A program made the position numbers and the translations under genes. From positions 3,410,001 through 3,474,000 of the forward strand of contig NZ_SODV01000001.1 in the NCBI RefSeq assembly GCF_004366355.1: 64,000 nucleotides of DNA, written 5' to 3'. The notes under the pieces were generated by a model. The model saw nothing but the letters and a program-made list of their open reading frames with translations, was not told the DNA's origin and made no database searches. This DNA is from Dinghuibacter silviterrae (GTDB taxonomy: Bacteria > Bacteroidota > Bacteroidia > Chitinophagales > Chitinophagaceae). This document shows, piece by piece, positions 35,965-44,491 of the stretch (position 1 is its first letter; each line of letters opens with the position of its first letter).

Positions 35965-37315
35965 GCACAAAGGCGTAAAAGAAGCCTAAGAGGACGCAGC
36001 CGACGCTGCGGTCGATGTACGTCTCCGTGATCATGGAGACCGTGAACAGGATCACCACGATCAGACCCAGGATGTTGCGGCCCGTCCCGTCGCGGCCCTC
36101 TTTGTCGCGCCGCGCCGCGCCGCGTCCCAGCTTCCACAGCGGCCCCGCCACGAACCCCAGCAGGAACACCGCCAGCCCCGGTACCCCATACGTCAGGAGC
36201 ACATCCAGGTACGTATCGTGCGTATTCCGCCGGCTCCGAACCGCAAAGTCGAAACCCACCTCCTTATAGCGTTGCACCAGCGCTTCGCGTTTGTCCCCCA
36301 CCGGTACCCCCGTCCACAGGTGCGTGCGGCAGACGTCCCAGGTACACCGCCAGACCGCCAGCCGGATATTGGCCCCATTCCACTGGTCCGCCGTCACCGG
36401 CATATCGTAATGGCTTTCCACGCCATTGCTCTGGTACTGGTATCCCGTATACGCCAATTCGTGGAAGCGATTGATCGTTTTTGGGAAAAAGAAGACACAC
36501 GACAACCCGATGACCCCCATGCAAGCTGCTATGGCGATGACCCTGCCCCAGCGCCTCTTTTGAAAGCCGTAATACCAAAGGGCTACCCCCAGCGCTATGG
36601 TATACAGCAAGATCAACCCGATCCGGCTTGCGAGCATGAACTGGAAGACCAGCAGGAAGGCCATACAGGCAAGGAGCCAGCGGCTGTACTTTTTTGTGCG
36701 CAGGTAACCCATCGCAAAAAGCGCGATTTCCACCATCAGCGCCACGTACACCGATTGTACCGAGCTCAGCTCGGTCAGGCTGTCGTCATACAGGTAGGCC
36801 GTATAGCCGGTGTGCCTATATTGGAGCCAGGCGTAGACGAGACAGGCCAGGCAGCCGGCGGTGACCACCAGCGCGTAGCTCAGCAGGATGCGGTCCCGCA
36901 GTTGCTCGCGTAGCCGCAACGCGCCCACCGAGAGGGGGAAGGCCATCAGCGGCAACCGCAGGACCACGTAGGACCAGCCTTCGGGTTGATTCTTTGAGAG
37001 TGCGGCGCTGAGGACGGTCCATGCGAAGAGGGCGACCCACAGGAGGAGGATCTTGCCCTCCCATATCCGTGCGGCCCACACACGGGTGGACCATCCGGCG
37101 CCGTCCGGCAGGCTGCCGCCTGCGGCGTCGCCGCGCCCCGCCTGCGCCTCGCGCCTCGCCTCGCCCCCGCGCCCCGCGATCCACGCGCTGTACAGGCATA
37201 GCGCAGCCACTGTGGTGTCCATCACCAGTGGTGCGGCATCCATAGGGGATATAAAAAGAGCGCAGAAAAAAGCCGTACACAGGGCCAGAAGGATATTTTC
37301 TTGGGTCGACGTCAT
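35888..37315 (-). CDS. O-antigen ligase / polymerase family membrane protein
   Basis: 475 residues from the ATG at 37315, which follows TATCTTTG by 6 bases; an upstream frame to 37417 is not needed. About 10-12 membrane helices and the Wzy_C hallmark RRNTHDTYLDVLLTYGVPGL near the C-terminus. It would transfer or polymerise polysaccharide in the periplasm, fitting the locus. A short Gly/Ala/Arg-rich insert (GRGGEARREAQAGRGDAAGG) breaks the N-terminal third. 77-base antisense overlap with the Wzt gene. Confidence 0.88.
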   Translation of the reverse strand: MTSTQENILLALCTAFFCALFISPMDAAPLVMDTTVAALCLYSAWIAGRGGEARREAQAGRGDAAGGSLPDGAGWSTRVWAARIWEGKILLLWVALFAWTVLSAALSKNQPEGWSYVVLRLPLMAFPLSVGALRLREQLRDRILLSYALVVTAGCLACLVYAWLQYRHTGYTAYLYDDSLTELSSVQSVYVALMVEIALFAMGYLRTKKYSRWLLACMAFLLVFQFMLASRIGLILLYTIALGVALWYYGFQKRRWGRVIAIAACMGVIGLSCVFFFPKTINRFHELAYTGYQYQSNGVESHYDMPVTADQWNGANIRLAVWRCTWDVCRTHLWTGVPVGDKREALVQRYKEVGFDFAVRSRRNTHDTYLDVLLTYGVPGLAVFLLGFVAGPLWKLGRGAARRDKEGRDGTGRNILGLIVVILFTVSMITETYIDRSVGCVLLGFFYAFVLSDYPAYTNPRPSMYPQSTPGSRDA

Positions 37316-37321
37316 GGGCCC

Positions 37322-37363
37322 CAAAGATAGTCGCGGCGGTTTTGTTAAAAAAACGCACTTTTG
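37322..37363. promoter_or_regulatory. Divergent pair of TAnnTTTG-type promoter boxes
   Basis: Minus strand TATCTTTG (37329-37322) lies 6 bases before the ligase ATG (37315). Plus strand CACTTTTG (37356-37363) lies 4 bases before the DUF1345 ATG (37368). Both start codons would be at or next to the transcription start. Confidence 0.55.
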
Positions 37364-37367
37364 GGGC

Positions 37368-38066
37368 ATGTACAAGGAACCCGTTACGTTCTGGAGACGG
37401 CTCGTACACCGTCTCAATCACCTTCGCTCCATCAACCGCCTCACGATCGGTGTGTTGTTCGCTATCCTGATGAGTTTTGTTTTTTTGTCCATCCGTATGG
37501 AACTCCTCACCCGCATCATGCTGGGGTGGGACCTTTATTGTTTCTGCATCATGGTCCTCGTCGGGATCACCTGGTTTACTATGGGGGCTGCGCAGATGCG
37601 CATCCAGGCGCGGATTCAGGACAATTCACGGGGTGTTGTTTTTGCACTGGTCCTGACGGCCAGCCTGACCAGCCTGGCGGGTGTTATGGTCCTACTTAGC
37701 CACAAGGCGGCCTGGGTCCTGCCGCGGCAGGCGGAAGCGTGTATCTACCTGACCGGCGTTGCCCTTTCCTGGTTCCTGGTCCACATTGTGTTTACCCAGC
37801 ACTACGCGCACGCCTATTACGGCGATCACCCCTGCCATCCCGATAAAGAGGCGGGTGGGCTCCAGATCCCCGGGGATACCCCTCCTAACTACCTGGACTT
37901 CGCGTACTTCTCGTTTGTCATCGGGATGACCTTCCAGGTATCCGATATTGCCATCACGTCCCAGCATATCCGGAAATGGGTACTGTTGCACGGGCTCCTG
38001 TCCTTTGTTTTCAATACCGTGATCGTCGCCCTTACCATCAATGAGGTGGTGAGCTTGCAGTCCTGA
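37368..38066 (+). CDS. DUF1345 membrane protein
   Basis: 232 residues from ATG 37368. Six or so hydrophobic segments; the pattern VLSSHKAAWVLPRQAEACIYLTGVALSW (key piece VALSWFLVHIVFTQHYAHAYY) and the PNYLDFAYFSFVIGMTFQVSDI segment are the DUF1345 signature. Inner-membrane protein of unknown function. Next to a PAS kinase and response regulator (24 bases). Confidence 0.88.
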   Translation: MYKEPVTFWRRLVHRLNHLRSINRLTIGVLFAILMSFVFLSIRMELLTRIMLGWDLYCFCIMVLVGITWFTMGAAQMRIQARIQDNSRGVVFALVLTASLTSLAGVMVLLSHKAAWVLPRQAEACIYLTGVALSWFLVHIVFTQHYAHAYYGDHPCHPDKEAGGLQIPGDTPPNYLDFAYFSFVIGMTFQVSDIAITSQHIRKWVLLHGLLSFVFNTVIVALTINEVVSLQS

Positions 38067-38090
38067 AAAAGAAACACTATTTTGTCAGAC

Positions 38091-39212
38091 ATGGCATTGG
38101 CTCGCTTGCTATCAGGCTTTTTTGGGAGGCGTAGCGTCCAAGGTCTGGCTTTCACCGAACACCGGTTCCGGTCGCTTATCGAGAATGGGATGGAAGTCAT
38201 TACCCTCATGGACGAACACTTCATGCCTATCTACCGGAGTCCAGCGTCTATCAGGCTTACCGGCTGGACCACCGAAGAACGGCGGAAGACCGGCATGCTT
38301 GCCTATATCCACCCCGAAGACCTGCCCAACGTCCGGAAAACACTGGACGAAACGTTCAACCAACCCGGCCGTCCCCTTAGGATTTCCCTTCGCTCACTAC
38401 ACAAACAAGGACACTACGTCTGGTACGAAGGCACCGTGACGAACCTCCTCCAGGACAAAAACATCGGCGCCATCGTGGTCAACCTCCACGACGTCACCGA
38501 AGCGAAAATGGCGGAGGAGCGGCTCCGGGAGTCCCACGAGGAGCTCCGGCAGCTCGCCTCCCACCTCCAGGACATCCGGGAAGAAGAACGGACCGCCATG
38601 GCCCGGGAGATCCATGACGAGCTCGGCCAGCAGCTCACCGGTTTAAAGATGGACGTGTCCTGGTTGTTGAAACGCGCTGACTTAGGCGACGAGCTGTTGC
38701 GGTCAAAGCTTCGCGGCATCCTCAGCCTCCTCGACGCGACGGTCGGCACCGTCCGCCGGCTCGCCGCCGAACTCCGGCCCGCCATCCTTGACGACCTCGG
38801 TCTGCCCGACGCCCTCGAATGGCACAGCAAACAGTTCACCGAGCGCTTCGGGATCCATTGCGTGGTAGACATCACCGGTGAAAAGGCGGCCCTCCCGCCA
38901 GGCCTCGCCACCGGTTTGTTCCGTATCTTCCAGGAAGCATTGACCAACGTCGCCCGCCACGCTAAGGCCACCGCGGTATCCGCGGAGCTCGATATGGCCG
39001 ACGACAGGATCGACCTTACCATCACCGATAATGGCAAAGGTTTTGACGTGCGGAACATTATCGGCGGTAGAAAGACCCTCGGGTTGTTGGGGATGAAGGA
39101 GCGCGCCCTCATGATGGGGGGCAAGTGCGAATGGTCCAGCCACCCGGGAAAAGGCACGACGATACGCGTCTCCGTGCCGTTACAACCTGACCTCATTGAA
39201 ACCACCCTATAA
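38091..39212 (+). CDS. PAS-domain sensor histidine kinase (HisKA_3 type)
   Basis: 373 residues from ATG 38091 (an upstream TTG at 38082 is less likely). A PAS fold covers about 20-125 (FRSLIENGMEVITLMDEHF, GHYVWYEGTVTNLLQD). The phosphorylated His is in MAREIHDELGQQLTGLK, followed by an HATPase domain (EALTNVARHAKATAV, ITDNGKGFD, LGLLGMKERA). No membrane segments: a cytoplasmic sensor. Paired with the NarL-type regulator 12 bases downstream. Confidence 0.93.
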   Translation: MALARLLSGFFGRRSVQGLAFTEHRFRSLIENGMEVITLMDEHFMPIYRSPASIRLTGWTTEERRKTGMLAYIHPEDLPNVRKTLDETFNQPGRPLRISLRSLHKQGHYVWYEGTVTNLLQDKNIGAIVVNLHDVTEAKMAEERLRESHEELRQLASHLQDIREEERTAMAREIHDELGQQLTGLKMDVSWLLKRADLGDELLRSKLRGILSLLDATVGTVRRLAAELRPAILDDLGLPDALEWHSKQFTERFGIHCVVDITGEKAALPPGLATGLFRIFQEALTNVARHAKATAVSAELDMADDRIDLTITDNGKGFDVRNIIGGRKTLGLLGMKERALMMGGKCEWSSHPGKGTTIRVSVPLQPDLIETTL

Positions 39213-39224
39213 TTTGTAGTCTTT

Positions 39225-39860
39225 ATGATGCGGATACTCATAGCTGATGACCACACTGTAGTCCGGAAAGGCCTAAGACAAATACTCCTGGAAGCCTTCC
39301 CCTCCGCCGAGATCGAGGAAGCCTCCGACGCCGAATCCCTCGTCCGGGAAGCCCTTATGGACCGCTGGGATGTGGTTATAACGGACCTGTCCATGCCCGG
39401 CCGCAGCGGTCTCGATGCCCTCCACCAGCTAAAACAAGAGTTGCCCAAGCTCCCCATCCTTGTCCTGAGCATCCACCCCGAGGAACAATACGCCATCCGC
39501 GTCCTCCGCGCCGGCGCCGCCGGTTACCTTTCCAAAGACATGGCCTCCGAGGAGCTCGTGGGCGCCGTCCAGCGCGTTCTCCTCGGCAAAAAATACATCA
39601 GCCCCGCCGTTGCCGAAAAACTTGCGTCCTCCCTCGACCTCGACGACGACCGCCTCCCCCACGAACAGCTGTCCGACCGCGAATTCGACGTCCTGAAGCT
39701 GATTGCCGTCGGCAAGTCCATCACGGAGATCGCGCAGATGCTGTCGCTGAGTCCGACGACCATCAGTACCTACCGGTCACGCATACTGACAAAGCTGGGG
39801 TTGAAGACCAATGCGGATCTTATCCTGTATGCGTTGGAGCATCACCTCGTGGCGTCCTGA
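39225..39860 (+). CDS. NarL/LuxR-type response regulator
   Basis: 211 residues. Receiver domain with IADDHTVVRKGL acidic pair, phosphorylated Asp in DVVITDLSMPG, and Lys in YLSKD; C-terminal LuxR HTH (LSDREFDVLKLIAVGKSITEIAQML, TISTYRSRILTKLGL). It is driven by the PAS kinase next to it. Target genes unknown. Confidence 0.95.
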   Translation: MMRILIADDHTVVRKGLRQILLEAFPSAEIEEASDAESLVREALMDRWDVVITDLSMPGRSGLDALHQLKQELPKLPILVLSIHPEEQYAIRVLRAGAAGYLSKDMASEELVGAVQRVLLGKKYISPAVAEKLASSLDLDDDRLPHEQLSDREFDVLKLIAVGKSITEIAQMLSLSPTTISTYRSRILTKLGLKTNADLILYALEHHLVAS

Positions 39861-40073
39861 GCTTTGTGCGGCCCCGCTGCCGCCTGCGCGGCCCGCACCG
39901 CCGCTACCCGCCCCGCCGCCACCCGCGGGCTCCCCCGCCGTGCGCAACCGTTTGCACATGCCGTCCGTGCTTTTTTCTACGCAGGCGATCAAGTTTTTAC
40001 TACACAATTGATATAAAATCCTTTATATTACAGTAGATTCGGACCGATTACCTTGTCGTTTATAACCTCTGGC
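39861..40073. other. GC-rich then AT-rich intergenic region
   Basis: About 213 bases. The first 90 are very rich in gcc/ccg and may be translated only by chance; they resemble the low-complexity inserts found in nearby genes. The rest is AT-rich, with a TACCTTG box near 40050. I see no other gene. Confidence 0.55.
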
Positions 40074-40454
40074 ATGCACAATACCGGAAAAACGATCTTG
40101 GTAGTGGACGATTACGAATTGATCGTGGAAAGGTTGACGGCCCTGCTGGAGGAGTTAGCATACGTGGCACAAGTATGGTCCGCCCGCTCGTATACCGAGT
40201 CGGTGGCCCTCCTGGGAACCCAGGTACCCGATATAGCGCTGTTAGACATTCACCTGCCCGACCGATCCGGGATCGACCTCCTGGACTATATCAAGGATCG
40301 TTATCCCGCCGTACGCGTGATCATGATCAGCAACCAGGTGAATCCAACGTATAAGGTCCTTTGCCAGGAAAAAGGCGCGGACTTCGTAATTGATAAATCC
40401 AATGACTACGAAATGATACCGAACCTCATCGCTTCCCTTTCCGGTTGTAGCTGA
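40074..40454 (+). CDS. Single-domain response regulator (receiver only)
   Basis: 126 residues from ATG 40074 (an in-frame TTG at 40053 is possible). Typical receiver: ILVVDDYEL acidic pair, phosphorylated Asp in ALLDIHLPDRSG, and GADFVIDKS Lys region. No output domain, as in CheY or Spo0F type proteins. The following gene looks like a shortened relative. Confidence 0.9.
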   Translation: MHNTGKTILVVDDYELIVERLTALLEELAYVAQVWSARSYTESVALLGTQVPDIALLDIHLPDRSGIDLLDYIKDRYPAVRVIMISNQVNPTYKVLCQEKGADFVIDKSNDYEMIPNLIASLSGCS

Positions 40455-40530
40455 TCGACTACAGGTAGTCTAGGTCATTATGGACTAAAAATGCACACCC
40501 CCCACTATGAGCGGGGTCGCTAAACCGTTT

Positions 40531-40538
40531 TAATTTTG
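40531..40538 (+). promoter_or_regulatory. TAnnTTTG promoter box
   Basis: TAATTTTG lies 19 bases before the ATG at 40558, leaving a short leader that contains an aggag ribosome site. Confidence 0.55.
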
Positions 40539-40557
40539 TACCTGTCAACTAGGAGCC

Positions 40558-40827
40558 ATGCACCAGGAAAAACTCGAACTCTTGATCGTCAGCCATCCCG
40601 AAGCCATCCTCGAACGGTGGATCGGTGTGCAGGAAGACATCTCCCTGCTTGACCTCTGCCACGTCCGCGACGGCAGGGTTGAATCCCGTGTCATCATGAT
40701 CAACAACCGCAAGGGGAACCCTTACCGCGACCTGTATTTATCCCAGGGCGCCAAGCCCTTCATAGAGCCTTTTGGCGAAGGCGAAGCCGCCGTTTGCCGG
40801 CTCAACGCACCCTTAGAACTGAACTAA
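40558..40827 (+). CDS. Shortened receiver-like protein (pseudo-receiver)
   Basis: 89 residues with an aggag site before the ATG. Alignment by eye with the receiver protein upstream: LELLIVSHPEAILER matches ILVVDDYELIVER, LLDLCHV matches LLDIHLP, and RVIMINNRKGNPYRDLYLSQGA matches RVIMISNQVNPTYKVLCQEKGA (shown as pieces). The acidic pair is replaced by Ser-His and the middle of the fold is missing, so phosphorylation is doubtful. It may act as an inhibitor or partner of the full receiver. Confidence 0.6.
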   Translation: MHQEKLELLIVSHPEAILERWIGVQEDISLLDLCHVRDGRVESRVIMINNRKGNPYRDLYLSQGAKPFIEPFGEGEAAVCRLNAPLELN

Positions 40828-40920
40828 ACGGGTATTGCATTGCTGCCGTTCCGCCCTTCCGGGGTGGAGGTCCAATTTCCTATAGCAGATATTTGGAATA
40901 GCCCGTACACTATTTGAAGT

Positions 40921-40949
40921 AGCCCGCCCCGAAAGGGGCGGGCTTTTTT
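40921..40949 (+). terminator. Rho-independent terminator
   Basis: AGCCCGCCCC-gaaa-GGGGCGGGCT is a perfect 10-base stem followed by a T-run. It ends the transcript of the receiver genes. Confidence 0.92.
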
Positions 40950-40970
40950 GTGCGCGGGCGGCAACCGCAT

Positions 40971-40997
40971 AAAAAAAGCCTTCCCGGCAGGGAAGGC
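40971..40997 (-). terminator. Rho-independent terminator for the minus-strand lipoprotein gene
   Basis: On the minus strand GCCTTCCC-tgcc-GGGAAGGC is followed by seven T. It lies 25 bases after the lipoprotein stop (41022). Confidence 0.9.
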
Positions 40998-41021
40998 CTT
41001 AAGGTATTGAACGATTGCTGC

Positions 41022-41534
41022 TTAGTTCGACGAAATACCCGCCGTCTTCAACGCCGCGGAGAGCTTATCCGGTGACAGCTTTTGCAGCTCGGACCTTGTC
41101 AAACCCGTGGTCGAGGCAATGGTCGCCACGTCCTTCCCGGGGATCACCACGTACCGGAAGCTGACCTGGGAGTAGTCCGATGAGGACTGCAGATACAAAT
41201 AGCCGACCGACATCGTAATCTCCATATCCACCGCTGCGTTTTCTTCGATGGTATTGCCGTTCGCGTCATCCACCGCAATATAGGCCAGGACGACCCCGCT
41301 GTCCAGGATGCCCTGCGTAACGTTCGGCGTGGTGACACCTTCAACGAATATGGTATCCCCGACGGCGACGACCGAATCGTGCATGGCCAACGTAAACCAA
41401 CCGGAGGAAAAGACGCTGTCCGGACCGGCAGGCCCCGTTGCCCCCGTCGCCCCGTTGGAACCTTTCGAACAACTGCTAAAAATGGCGAGGGCCAGTACGG
41501 CGACCGCTAAGGATGCATTCAATAATTTTTTCAT
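41022..41534 (-). CDS. Lipoprotein with short collagen-like segment
   Basis: 170 residues. Lipobox FSSCS, then GSNGATGATGPAGP, a short collagen-like run, then a beta-rich domain of about 90 residues (GWFTLAMHDSVVAVGDTIFVEG) with no family recognised. Similar small lipoproteins with Gly-x-y linkers are common in Bacteroidota. Followed by its own terminator. Confidence 0.75.
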   Translation of the reverse strand: MKKLLNASLAVAVLALAIFSSCSKGSNGATGATGPAGPDSVFSSGWFTLAMHDSVVAVGDTIFVEGVTTPNVTQGILDSGVVLAYIAVDDANGNTIEENAAVDMEITMSVGYLYLQSSSDYSQVSFRYVVIPGKDVATIASTTGLTRSELQKLSPDKLSAALKTAGISSN

Positions 41535-41641
41535 GAGTGTGATTTTGGGTTAACACCAATAGGTTTTCCTTTGAATCTCTGTTTTCGTCAAAGTTTAAAG
41601 GCTCCCTTAAAAATAAGCAGTTTTTGAGACCATTGGACCAT

Positions 41642-42340
41642 TTATGTAGACAAGAGCTTCCGGAAGGCATCCCTATAGTTCCTTCCCAGGGGCAGGGGAT
41701 GCCCCCCCACGGTCACCGTGTCCGCGTTGTAGCTGTCAATGTGCTCCACGGAGACAATAAATGATTTGTGCACCCTCAGAAATTTATCCGACGGCAGTTT
41801 TTCCTCCATATACCCGATCCGCTGATAGGTGACATACTGCTGCGCGCCCGTCACGATGCGCACATAGTCCTTGATGCTTTCGATATACAGGATGTCCTTG
41901 AGGTAGATCCGGACCAGCTCCCGGTTTACCTTGCAGTACATGTAGGCCTTGTCAAAGGTGTTGACTTCCGGCGCCGCTTCGCGGGTGTTGTAGTGATAAA
42001 ACCGGGACACCGACTTCAGAAAGCGGTCGAAAGAAATCGGCTTCACCAGGTAGTCCAGCACTTCCAGCTCAAACCCATCCGCGGCAAATTCCCGGTACGC
42101 CGTCGTGATGATGATGCTGGGCCGCTCGTGCAGGGAACGGATCAGGTCCAGCCCGGTGATCTTGGGCATTTGTATGTCAAGGAAAAGTAACTGCACCGGT
42201 TGCCGTTGCAGGAATGCGAAGGTCTCCATGGCATTATTGCAAACGCCTTTCAGGTCGAGGTCCTCCAGGTTTCCTACATAACCCACCAGGAGGTCCCTGG
42301 CCAGCGGTTCGTCGTCCGCGATCAGACACGTTGTTTTCAT
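41642..42340 (-). CDS. LytTR-type response regulator
   Basis: 232 residues. Receiver domain (LIADDEPLARDLL, phosphorylated Asp in LLFLDIQMPKITG, Lys in LVKPISFDRFL), then a LytTR DNA-binding domain (ILYIESIKDYVRIVT, LRVHKSFIVSVEHIDSY). The start overlaps the kinase stop by 4 bases, so they are coupled. Confidence 0.95.
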   Translation of the reverse strand: MKTTCLIADDEPLARDLLVGYVGNLEDLDLKGVCNNAMETFAFLQRQPVQLLFLDIQMPKITGLDLIRSLHERPSIIITTAYREFAADGFELEVLDYLVKPISFDRFLKSVSRFYHYNTREAAPEVNTFDKAYMYCKVNRELVRIYLKDILYIESIKDYVRIVTGAQQYVTYQRIGYMEEKLPSDKFLRVHKSFIVSVEHIDSYNADTVTVGGHPLPLGRNYRDAFRKLLST

Positions 42341-43497
42341 GGCGCCTGGTTTTTTATTTTCAAAACCGCGAGGAAGGATTGGGCTTCGCTCAGCGTTTTA
42401 AAGTCGTGTTGCTCGGGGTAGAGGATCTCCAGCCGCCGGCGGACATTATCCAGACCGATGCCGCCGTTTTCCGGGACGGCGTGACCGTTGACGCCGGGGC
42501 CGGAGGCCCTGTTGACCAGGGGGGCGCCCCCGGCGGTCTCGGTGGTGCCCCCGGCAGCCTCGGTGTCGCCCCTGGCACCCCTGGCGCCATCGGCAGTCTC
42601 GGTGACACACTTTTCCGCCACGCTGTTCTCCAATTTGACGACCAGCCAGTCGCCGTCCCTCGACAGGTCCATGCGGATCCACGCCCGGCCCGCCTCGCTG
42701 GCGACGCCGTGTTTAAAGCAATTTTCCACCAGCGGCAGCAGCAGCAGCGGGGCGACAAAAAACCCGTCCACCGCGAGAAAGACGTTAATGCTGACGTCCA
42801 GCCGGTCGCTGTACCGGATCTTTTGGAGCTCGATGTAATTCTGGACGTATTCGATCTCCTTTGATACCGGGATGACCGCGTCCTTGCTGTCATACAACAT
42901 ATAGCTCAACAGCGACGACAACCGGTGGATCATGTCCGGCGTCCTCCGGTCCTGGTGCAGGGAAAGGGAGTAAATGTTGTTGAGGGTATTGAAAATAAAA
43001 TGCGGGTGCACCTGAGACTTGAGCAGTTCGAGCTGCGCAATGGCTTTGTCCTTCTTGAGTACTTCGGATATGCGTTGCTGTTCGTACCACGCCCGCATAA
43101 AATAGAGCATGTTGTTGAACCCCACGACCAGGTACATCCAGGCCGCTTCGCCGATGATTTTTGGCGACCAGAAGCTTTTGTGCCATTGGAGGTATTCGGG
43201 GTGGAAATGCCTGTAGATGATGTAATAACTGAATACCCTTCTGAGCAGCGTACAGGCGACGATACTCGCCGCCAACACCCACCAGGCGCCCGGCTTCCGC
43301 TCGGGCAGGAAGAAACGCAGGAGAACGATATGCAGGGTTACCCAGGCGGCGACGATGGATACGGACGTATAGATGATGGCCTGGTAAAAATTAGCCTTGT
43401 ACGCGTCATCCAGCACTGAATTGGCCAGCCACTCGTACAGGAAGTATCCCGTCCAGAAGATAAAGTTTACATGTCGGTATTTTCTCCACGGAAGCAT
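42337..43497 (-). CDS. LytS-like membrane sensor histidine kinase with Gly/Ala insert
   Basis: About 386 residues from the ATG at 43497 (upstream start at 43551 less likely; TATCTTTA precedes 43497). Four hydrophobic segments, then the His_kinase domain: QVHPHFIFNTLNNIYSLS (His at the second position of HPHF) and LLLLPLVENCFKHG. An insert of about 45 residues (TADGARGARG, TEAAGGTTETAGGA pieces) interrupts the ATPase domain between the LENSVAEK strand and the GIGLDNVRRRL loop, which is unusual because this is near the ATP lid. Partner: LytTR regulator. Confidence 0.9.
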   Translation of the reverse strand: MLPWRKYRHVNFIFWTGYFLYEWLANSVLDDAYKANFYQAIIYTSVSIVAAWVTLHIVLLRFFLPERKPGAWWVLAASIVACTLLRRVFSYYIIYRHFHPEYLQWHKSFWSPKIIGEAAWMYLVVGFNNMLYFMRAWYEQQRISEVLKKDKAIAQLELLKSQVHPHFIFNTLNNIYSLSLHQDRRTPDMIHRLSSLLSYMLYDSKDAVIPVSKEIEYVQNYIELQKIRYSDRLDVSINVFLAVDGFFVAPLLLLPLVENCFKHGVASEAGRAWIRMDLSRDGDWLVVKLENSVAEKCVTETADGARGARGDTEAAGGTTETAGGAPLVNRASGPGVNGHAVPENGGIGLDNVRRRLEILYPEQHDFKTLSEAQSFLAVLKIKNQAP

Positions 43498-43707
43498 ACC
43501 TGATAAAGATACTACGAATGCCACGCCCGTAGCGGCTTTTTCGACGAACAACCAAATAGCCCGACGAACTGTAACCTTTTTTTCTTTTGTAAGTAATCAT
43601 GTCGATGTAACTTATGTCCAACCGTTGTCGTCCTATAGGTGCTGTTTGGCTAAATCTTCTTTCGGGCATGAGGGATAATTGTTTTTTTGACAAAAAAAAG
43701 TATAGCC

Positions 43708-44448
43708 ATGCATCTTGCCCTTTTTGCCCTCCTGCTCGTTGCCGCGCCCCGGCCCGTGATCGAAACCACGGTTAAGGTCCGTAAGGTCTTCTCCGATGGA
43801 ACGTCAGTAATCCAATCTACCGTGTATCACTACGATTACGGTCGTTTTCTGGACAGTCTCGGACGCCCCTATGCGGGAGACGACACCTTTGTGCTCCGGC
43901 TGACCCGGGCCCTTCGCGAGATCGAGGAAGGTGGCCCCACCGGCCGTGACCTCGTCGCCTCGCTGGAACAAGACCCCCGCTCCACGCAGATTGCGTACGG
44001 TTATCTCAATGAAGCCGACATGGACAGGGGAGAGTACGTCCACTGGGATCCCAACGGCACCCTCAGCGCCCCCGATCAGGCCGGGTACACGCACCGGCCC
44101 GCCTTTATCGGGCTCGCCCACGAGCTGGCGCATATCTACGACGTATGGCGGGGAACCCTGAACCGGCACACCTGGAGGGTCCTCCCTGAAACCGATGGCG
44201 TATGGGTCAACGTTCCCTATGCCGAGCTCTACGCCACCCACATTGAAAACAAGATCCGCTCAGAGAACGGCATCCCCCTGCGCATGTCCTACGCCACCGC
44301 CATCGATGGCGATGAGGGGGCGCAGCGGTATACCGACCGCGCGTCGCTCCTGATCCGTCCGGGTACGCGCGAGAGCCTCTATTTCGACTGTGAGGGGCAT
44401 ACGAGTTATCATGCGCTTCGCAAGAGCGAGATGGCGGCGCGATACTGA
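43708..44448 (+). CDS. Secreted M91-like zinc metallopeptidase
   Basis: About 246 residues from ATG 43708 (an in-frame TTG at 43687 also exists). Signal peptide-like start (LALFALLLVAAP). The zinc site HELAH is in FIGLAHELAHIYD, and the later ENKIRSENGIPLR matches the EN.IR.E..IPLR pattern of M91 (NleD-like) peptidases, which are best known as injected effectors. Here a signal peptide suggests export instead. Role unknown; interbacterial or host target cannot be inferred. Confidence 0.65.
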   Translation: MHLALFALLLVAAPRPVIETTVKVRKVFSDGTSVIQSTVYHYDYGRFLDSLGRPYAGDDTFVLRLTRALREIEEGGPTGRDLVASLEQDPRSTQIAYGYLNEADMDRGEYVHWDPNGTLSAPDQAGYTHRPAFIGLAHELAHIYDVWRGTLNRHTWRVLPETDGVWVNVPYAELYATHIENKIRSENGIPLRMSYATAIDGDEGAQRYTDRASLLIRPGTRESLYFDCEGHTSYHALRKSEMAARY

Positions 44449-44491
44449 AGACGCGCGCCCCGCGTTTGTGCGGTTGCCCGCGAGGGCGCCG

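Noticed and set aside
39861..39955. Coding potential of the GC-rich stretch after the NarL-type gene
   Set aside because: Any translation gives Pro/Ala-rich low complexity without start site or homology; treated as non-coding.
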